The position numbers and the translations under genes are program-made. The notes beneath the pieces were generated by a model. That model had not been told where the DNA came from. It made no database searches and was given only the letters and a program-made list of their open reading frames with translations. From NCBI GenBank assembly GCA_034231615.1, contig CM067311.1, positions 22,076,173 to 22,140,172 of the forward strand: a stretch of 64,000 nt of DNA, given 5' to 3'. Every line of letters begins with the position of its first letter. The stretch's first letter is position 1. The stretch comes from Meghimatium bilineatum (taxonomy: Eukaryota; Mollusca; Gastropoda; Stylommatophora; Philomycidae). Shown in pieces: positions 1 through 64,000 of this stretch.

Positions 1-692
1 TTTGAGTCTAAACTCGATATAAATTTCACTTGGTGCAAAAGTCATTAAGATTAATTGTCGTGACTACATGTTTCAGTTATATTATACGTTTCATAAACGA
101 CTACCTTCAAATATTCAATCAATGTCTAATATCAACCACACTGATCTACTGGAAAAACGCAATTTTGGTACTTGAAAACTGCAGTGGAATAAAATGGGTC
201 TGCTGTCTTGTCTAAGCGATCGCCTTATCCTGGCTAAGTATTGAAGATGTGATACTGAGAAATCTTGGATCAATGTTACAAACCACAAAGATGTGGATGA
301 TGTTCACGATATTAATGAATTGGGACATTTTGTACTATCTCTTCTTTTACTGAGCGAACGTTCCACAAATGAACTTAATTAAGAACAATAAAGTCACATA
401 AAGCAAGATTGTCTCGTTATATAAGACTGCATGGCAGTTTTGTTAAATGTTAGATCAATCTTGTAACATATATCTACTGTAATATTTTACAACATTCAGC
501 TGTGTCTCGAAAGAGATCTGCCAAATTAGTAAAACAATATTTCATGTACACTAATTTGGTTACTGTTTGGGCGACTTTTGGAAAGTCGATCCACTGGCTT
601 GAGCTACTATTGGGTGTCCACTCCATGAGTTTTGTACCTGGCAACACTGTCCTTTTTATCAAAGATTTTCCGACTAGTTTAAGACGATAAAG
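1..692. other. Intergenic or intronic sequence, nothing recognised
   Basis: AT-rich sequence with only short chance open frames on both strands. It may hold the 5' untranslated part and terminal inverted repeat of the Merlin-like element that follows, but I could not define an end. No WDTC1 5' exon was found here. Confidence 0.4.
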
Positions 693-1556
693 ATGAGTTC
701 TTCAAACATATTCAACCTGCCACAGACAGAAATTGATACTGTCTCATTTCTGCAAGATCGTGGAATATTGCCATCAAAAAGGGTTGTGCGCTCGGACATT
801 CCATGAAAGTGAATTTTTATGCTGATGGGAGAATTCGCTGGATATGTACAGATCGTCAGCACAGGCAATGCGTAGAGATACGAAGTGGCACATGTTTGCA
901 GAATACAAAGCTAGCTCTAGTGGACGTTATCCGCTTTGTTTATTATTGGGCTATAGAAACCAGCTCAATAAAATGGTGTGTCCGAGAGATGCACATTAAT
1001 AAAAATACCATTGTGGAATGGAATGCTTTTCTGCGCGAGGTGTGTGTGTCAGCCCTTTTAAAAGTACAGGATGGATGCATCGGAGGAGAGGACAAAATTG
1101 ACGAAAGCTTGTTTTCCAAGCGGAAGAACAACGTTGGAAGAGTTTCAAAACAACAATGGATTTTTGGTGTGCAGTGAAACGGGCCAAGTATTTTTGGTGC
1201 CAGTGCCGAACAGAAATGCTACAACGCTCTTGCAAGCCGCTAATGTGGAGGTGGGATCTACGATATACTCCGACTCGTGGAAAGGCTACAAGAGTGCAGA
1301 TATCTAAGCATCAGGCTTTGAGCATTATAGAGTAAACCACAGATACAATTTCGTAGATCTAAAAACAGGGGTACACACGCAAATGGTTGAGAGAATGTGG
1401 GGTAGCGCCAAATGGAGAAATAAAAAACATCGCGGAACAGCCAGACAAAACCTCAAAACATACTTTGCTGAGTTTATGTGGCGTACAAGATTACCCGCTG
1501 GAAAGGATCCATTTGAAACAATCCTTGAGGATATAAAGAGCTACTGGCCCCCTTAG
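693..1556 (+). pseudogene. Merlin / IS1595-type (ISXO2-like) DDE transposase, broken
   Basis: This is a relic of a Merlin-superfamily cut-and-paste transposase, the eukaryotic relatives of bacterial IS1595/IS1016. Seen: the frame opens at ATG 693 (MSSSNIFNLPQTEIDTVSFL) and stops at 804. It continues in another frame from 803 to 1177, with a degenerate N-terminal Cys region and the first catalytic Asp in KIDESLFSKRKNN. After a shift near 1170 it runs in the frame that carries FLVPVPNRNATTLLQ, the second Asp in YSDSWKGYKS and, past an in-frame TAA at 1305, the Glu in MVERMWGSAKWRNKKHRGTA. It ends WPP-stop at 1554-1556. All three DDE residues are therefore still readable, but at least two frameshifts and one nonsense codon make it dead. 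Terminal inverted repeats were not identified. The superfamily is known from animals; this copy is not evidence of bacterial DNA. Confidence 0.82.
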
Positions 1557-2099
1557 TAACGAAACATTTACTCCCCAACTCCCCCTCTCTTCCGTCTTCT
1601 CAAAAGAATGAAACACCCCCCCCCCCCAACTTTCCCCAAGAATGAACACTTACACCCCCCCCCAAACTTCCCCATTTTCCCAAAAGAATGCAACACACAA
1701 TCTGAAACAAACTCTGCCACTTCTCACCTAACTACCAAACTCAACACGCACTCTGACACAAACTACCGCCCTCCCACCTAACTAGACGCACTCTGAAACA
1801 ATCTACCCCTTTCCAACCCCCTCCAAACTTGCAATCATTTACTCGCATTCCACTGTCTGTTATAACTTTTCCTGTGAATAACTGTTACAATAAAAATGTC
1901 CTGCTATAACTGTGATCACCGTTCACCGTCTGCTACAACTAATTCCCGGTACCAGTTTTATACTTGACTTATATTTCGTTACACATTTCGTAAAAGTTCA
2001 GACAGTTTCGTTAAATTACTGGCACCCGCATACTAGGAAAGAACCAAAATAAATTATATGCTTTACTAGTTATTAACCTCAAAGATAATTGACCGGTGT
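1557..2099. other. C-rich low-complexity flank downstream of Merlin relic
   Basis: Several runs of 8-13 C interspersed with repeated phrases such as CCCAAAAGAATG and AACTCTGACACAAACTACC. This is probably the 3' untranslated flank of the Merlin-like element or a decayed simple repeat. No coding potential was seen. Confidence 0.4.
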
Positions 2100-2371
2100 G
2101 CAAAAGGGGAGCAAAGAATATCAGCATTTTACCTTCCATGCTTGTTTTAAGAGGTAACTAAGGAGGTTATGGGCTGGATTTAACTGTCCCATCTCATAGG
2201 ATCTGAGTGAGCCAGCAGCTATGCTGAAGTCAAATGTGTTAGGCAGAAAGGCGTAGATATTGCATTAAACCTATAAACCATGGCACAATGCATTCTGTTC
2301 TCCTGACAATGGCCTGCTAATCTGTAGAAGTTTGAGTACAAATGCATAAGTATAAGAAGAACCTCAAAGAT
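2100..2371 (+). repeat. Interspersed repeat R1, copy 1
   Basis: Shares phrases with the reverse complement of 17673-17897 and with 13143-13262: GGGGAGCAAAGAAT near the start, AACTAAGGA, GCTATGCTGAAG, TATAAACCATG, then CTGCTAAT and GTTTGAG towards the end. It is a non-coding dispersed element of about 270 bp with no visible protein. Confidence 0.6.
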
Positions 2372-2884
2372 ATATGAACTCAAACAAACGGAGAATACAT
2401 TGAAATAGAAATACAAATTCTAAGTCAGCTAGGAAATACTCAAACTTTAACTCCCACTGCCATATGGACAATCCTTTTAATGGGTAAGGGCTAAGGAAAC
2501 ACATCCTGACTGAACAGTAAGGCAAAAAGAGGTGCTGGACTAAAAGGTGAAAAATAATTCAACCACAGATTAAAACCAGCTGTAAAGCTAAATTACATCT
2601 GATTGGAGCAAACATATTTCTAGTAATCTATGGCAGAAAGAGAATTCGTCATCTCCACAACTAAGGTTAACTGCAGCAGACCTCCAGCATCCTCTGTCTC
2701 TTGCCTTGGTGTGCTCTAACACTCTGTATCCTGTCCATCTCATTATGGTTCCTTCCCACTGTTATATCTGCTTACCTCTTGCTCCCTCCCCTAAACTTTA
2801 CCTTCAAGTGAGATCATCAACAAGGTGTCATGTTCACTTGAAAGGGAATCATTAAAAAAAAATTGCTACCCTTGAAATGAGATG

Positions 2885-3245
2885 CTCCAGAAGGATTTTA
2901 AGAATACCATGGATAGTGAGAGAAATGAATAACAAAAATGATAAGAACATTAAACTTTGAAGAAGGTTGGCTCCCAAACAATTTATAACTAGAAAACTGA
3001 GATCTGCTTACCATATAAGGAGACAGGACAGAGACAGGAGACTTAATAGCATGGAAAAATTTCATGAAAAAAAAGGTATGGTTGCAGGTACTGGTAAGGG
3101 TCACCAAATGTAGTAATGGACAGATTGTTTAAACAATCTCAGATTTGTATACATGCAATTGGCTTGCGGCAGGTCAACTTGTCTAGAATAATGAGGAGCT
3201 CAGAACATCCATAAAGATGACTGTTCTGGAAAGAACATGTCACCT
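2885..3245 (+). pseudogene. LINE 3'-end relic (RTE-like reverse transcriptase tail)
   Basis: Conceptual translation around 2890-2990 gives RRILRIPWIVREMN followed by EEGWL-like residues with one stop. This matches the RVLRIPW-ARKTNQ block after the reverse transcriptase in the LINEs at 24252-25508 and 30030-31060. The end carries GGAAAGAACATGTCAC, also seen near 30838 and 50090. It lies just before a WDTC1 exon and is too decayed to code. Confidence 0.5.
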
Positions 3246-3287
3246 GAATAAGCTAATTCTTTGTAACTTATTTTAATTCTTTTACAG

Positions 3288-60957
<57,670 letters not shown>

Positions 60958-61110
60958 AATTCTGAACACATCTTACACTAAGTATGTCTGATGATGGTGA
61001 GTTAGAAATCAGTCAATGTTGATATTCTGAATGTGTATAGTGTGTGCACACGATGATGCACCAAAGTGATGGGAGACTCATGAGTAATAAATATATGACT
61101 ATTTCACTAT
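60958..61110 (+). other. WDTC1: WDTC1 3' untranslated region (estimated)
   Basis: Follows the stop. AATAAA at 61086-61091 is the first polyadenylation hexamer; a second lies at 61354-61359. The true end is not determined. Confidence 0.5.
61086..61091 (+). promoter_or_regulatory. WDTC1: Candidate polyadenylation signal AATAAA
   Basis: About 130 bases after the WDTC1 stop codon, at a usual distance for a short 3' UTR. It lies in AT-rich DNA where chance hexamers are common. Confidence 0.45.
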
Positions 61111-61539
61111 ACAAGTCAATATGCTAGTGATACTTAATAATGCATTTAAGTCTTAGAATGAATGGCCATGCATGGTGTAATGAATTGACCACTTAATGAT
61201 GTCAGTAGACATCAGAATATAGAGGATCTTAATGTAATTTTGAGATGCCAGCAGACAACTGTTATAATATTAATGATTTAGTGAAAAGTTTTGTGCATAT
61301 CTATTTGTCTGTCTGTTTGTCTAATACCTCCCTTCTGGGATTAAACATGCATCAATAAAACTCCATAAAACACAACCATGCCCTTGAGACAGCAAACCTT
61401 TTATGAGTTTGGGTGTCGCCTAAGTTAAAGAACTGAGAAGAACCTGTGCTTTTGTCAGAAAGGCTTTGGGTTAAGAGCTACCTACTCGGAGATAAACAAC
61501 TAAAAGGATTATTTCAACATCTATATCTATCTATCTATG

Positions 61540-62240
61540 TTTTTCTTCAGCGTTGAATACAGTTCATAGGACAGAAACAAGAGCTTTTCAGTTTGAGCAA
61601 TGTGATGCAGCTTTGTGCAGTTCTTGCATGTTCTTGAGACCCATAGTCACACTCTTTGATGGTTGTTTTGCGAAGAGTTTCTCTTGGTCATCCTCTCTTT
61701 TTTTTGCCATCTTATACCAGTTTTAATGCTTGCAGTGGCAGTCTATTTTAATTCATTCTAAGTACATGTCTGATGTAAGTCCACCATTTATTAATATTTT
61801 TGTAGAAACATATTGCTGTTTGGTGTCTTCTCTTATTTGCTTGTTTGACTTGAATTCTTCTCAGTCAATATGTAAAATTTTTCTAAAACATTTATTTTCA
61901 CATGAATTTAATTGCTTTTCCGGTGACTTTGTTACTTTGTAGCTTTCACAGCCATATGTTAATACAGATACTACATTGAAGTTAAACAGTAATAATGTGG
62001 TATATTTACTTATTGTTTTTTATTTCTAGATGTTTGTTAGATGGTTAAATACTCCAGAAGCCAAAGCAGTTTGAATAGGAATGTCTTTTACTCTATCTCC
62101 ATGTTGGGCCATTTTGCTGCATAAATAAGAAAAGTTATCAATTTTCTGAATTGTTTCTCCATTGAGAGTCTACATCTTCTTCTGCACTCGTTCTCTGATA
62201 ACCTGTATGAATAGTGTGGTTTCCGCTGAGGAGAGCTCCT
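61540..62240 (-). pseudogene. Antisense RTE-like LINE 3' relic
   Basis: Minus strand: LTYGCESYKVTKSPEKQLNS, CENKCFRKILHID, KSNKQIREDTKQQYVSTKI and, after a shift, the GRP-ETLRK-T tail near 61660-61700. Resembles 5620-5910. Downstream of WDTC1. Confidence 0.6.
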
Positions 62241-62704
62241 AATATTGTCATATATGTCTTACAGCTGAGTTATTTGCGACTGCCAGCCCAGCACATCCGA
62301 TTTTGATATGCTTTTATTTCAGATGAACTTTTCTAGCCTGTGACAGCCTTCTTATTTTTTGTCAAACACACAAGTGAGTATCTGCCCTACGTCATGGCAG
62401 TTTATCAGGATCTATTGTCTTTATACCAGGACAATATGGTACCCTGCCTTTACCTATCTATAAAATCTGCTGCCGGAAGACGAATAAAAACTTGTTCTCA
62501 AACATGAATATTGCTTTCATTATGGTCACTTCTTGCTTTAATTATATTCACACCTATTCTTGCATATTGACTATGCCCTCTAACGTTGTGCTGCCTGCGC
62601 ATGTACACAGATAAATCATTATTCTCCTGAGACTTTCCCACTATTCTTGCTTAGTGAACTTTTAGATATGAAAATCTGGCGCTCCAGGTCAGCCATTATC
62701 TTAA

Positions 62705-63480
62705 CCTTAGGCATGCTGTGTTTATAATTATGCAATTTCTCTGCTGCCACGAAATTGTTTTTGGAAATGTTACGAAATCGTCTGTGGCTGTTTTGAAATC
62801 ACGATAACTTTTTTGTTGTTACAGATATTTAAATACTATTTGCACATATAAATAAAGAATTAAATTCTGCATATATTGGTGTACGTTTTGTTTGTATGTG
62901 TGTGATACGAGACGTGTGAGAAAGTGATAAAGACAGATTTAGACCTATCTAGACTAAATCTATCTATTTTTGATCGATCGACAGCTCTGGTCAGCCATTA
63001 TCGATCAACAGCTTGATCGATCGACAGCTGTGAAATCTGTTTACTATTATATATTTTACATAATGGAAACCTCGTGGCATATTTTAAATAATGAATATTT
63101 GAATATGAAGGACTTACCTATCAAGTTTTTCACTTTTCCAGCTGAAAAAAATTATGATTTTACTGAATATACGATGATAGTAAAGTATAATAAACTCGAT
63201 TCACTGTCATGTCATTTTGCCGCGTTGCAGAAGACTATAAATTGCTAAAATTTCCATTTCAAAATCACTTGACATCATATCCCCGCCTTATTAACAAAAT
63301 GGCGATAAATTTTCTTCTCAATGTTGCCAAAACATTCTGTCAAAAACTTACCGATCTTGATTTTTTTCGTTCGGTTTCAGGTTTAGCGAACCAGGTGGTG
63401 GATTTCACCTTCTGAAATCAAGACATGACACAATTCTGGCGGAATGCACTGCCCGAATTGTAAACACAGTGTGCTAAAGG
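62705..63480. mobile_element. Second piggyBac-type non-autonomous element
   Basis: TTAA at 62701-62704 and 63481-63484. The ends are inverted repeats: CCTTAGGCATGCTGTGTTTA and (right end, complemented) CCTTTAGCACACTGTGTTTA, 20 of 25 bases alike when extended through AATT. Interior: R6-like AT-rich part, then GATCGATCGACAGCT at two places (62972, 63012) and a 92-codon frame (62970-63248) of no known family. No transposase. Confidence 0.75.
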
Positions 63481-63484
63481 TTAA

Positions 63485-64000
63485 ACTGTGCTGTGACAGT
63501 CTTTTGACTGTGTGGGCTGAGGTTCTATTCAGAGATGCTGTTTGTCCTTTGCAATCAATTCTTATTCTGTCTTGGTCTACACTGTCCAGACACAATCCAT
63601 AAAGTGCTAGCCAAATTACTTTGCATGAACTTTGAAGTAATCTGTTTCCAGGGTGCACCACACGAAGGTGTTTTTAGGACCAATTGATTTTCATTATTGT
63701 GAGCTAATTAGGAAATGGTTAAAAGCATGTTCTCAACCATAAACATAGCCCTAGTCATGACTTCTGTATTTTATCCCCACATTTGCACTAAGCATTGTCC
63801 CTTAGCGATGTAGGTGCTTTACTATGAAGGTGTTCCCTAAGTGTACTTAACCGTTAAGCCTATAGGTGTACTTTGACACTTATAAGACATATTGGTATGT
63901 CACAAAAAACAAGCAATGATTGCTGCTTCGATGTACTGGTACGGCCCGGATGTCATGAAAAGTCACATTCTGTTTTTCCTGTAAGACATTTCACATACGT
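63485..64000. other. Downstream flank
   Basis: R3 copy 3 (minus) lies at 63640-63695: TTTCCAGGGTGCACC and GGTGTTTTTAGGA. 63722-63815 resembles 62505-62600 (GTTCTCAA-CAT-AA-AT-GC and TTGCA-TA). The rest shows nothing. Confidence 0.45.

Noticed and set aside
693..1556. Bacterial insertion sequence or contamination
   Set aside because: Merlin is a known eukaryotic superfamily related to IS1595; the frame is decayed and the flanks are host-like.
62970..63248. 92-codon frame as a new gene downstream of WDTC1
   Set aside because: It lies inside a TTAA-flanked element, begins in a GATCGATCGA repeat and matches no family I recognise.

Overview
This window is animal nuclear DNA, AT-rich and intron-dominated. 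It is most likely from a mollusc, probably a gastropod. That guess rests on the mix of RNase H-bearing I-type LINEs, RTE-like LINEs, a Penelope-like element and a tRNA-derived SINE, and on remembered resemblance of the LINE peptides to sea-slug and snail elements; no search was run. There is no bacterial-style gene organisation.

One host gene spans almost the whole window on the + strand. It is WDTC1 (WD40 and tetratricopeptide repeat protein 1; the fly orthologue is adipose). Eleven coding exons (3288-3399, 11003-11190, 17017-17241, 20726-20811, 25991-26188, 36414-36597, 38737-38919, 42527-42759, 52984-53155, 58215-58407, 60769-60957) join with consistent phases through ten GT-AG introns into one frame of 653 complete codons plus stop. 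The 5' exon or exons (about 60 N-terminal residues) lie upstream of the window. The product should be a substrate receptor for a CUL4-DDB1 ubiquitin ligase and a regulator of fat storage.

The introns (2.1 to 10.2 kb) are filled with mobile elements at different stages of decay. Upstream of the first visible exon is a broken Merlin (IS1595/ISXO2-type) transposase. The introns hold at least eight LINE lineages, mostly as 5'-truncated 3' ends. One is a near-complete I-type LINE with endonuclease, reverse transcriptase, RNase H and a Cys/His knuckle (31190-35204). A second copy of it (44767-48048) has an 11-bp target-site duplication and an internal 338-bp tandem duplication. Antisense LINEs sit at 13262-16200, 24252-25508, 26240-28580, 53570-55200 and 61540-62240. 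A Penelope-like element with a GIY-YIG domain (39690-41905, minus) is interrupted by a TTAA-flanked piggyBac-type non-autonomous element; taking that out restores the reading frame. A mariner element (50148-51495) looks complete: perfect 31-bp inverted repeats, TA duplications and an open 362-codon DD34D transposase.

Other structure includes minisatellites (a 40-bp unit with a three-unit higher-order period at 29143-29979; a 49-bp composite at 23570-24250; a 38-40-bp array at 31134-31189 and 35205-36055 split by the LINE), several interspersed repeat families in both orientations, a 22-bp perfect hairpin inside a LINE relic, and a tandem array of five copies of the WDTC1 exon end plus splice donor at 17221-17514. 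The array is the most unusual host-gene feature. No second host gene was recognised.
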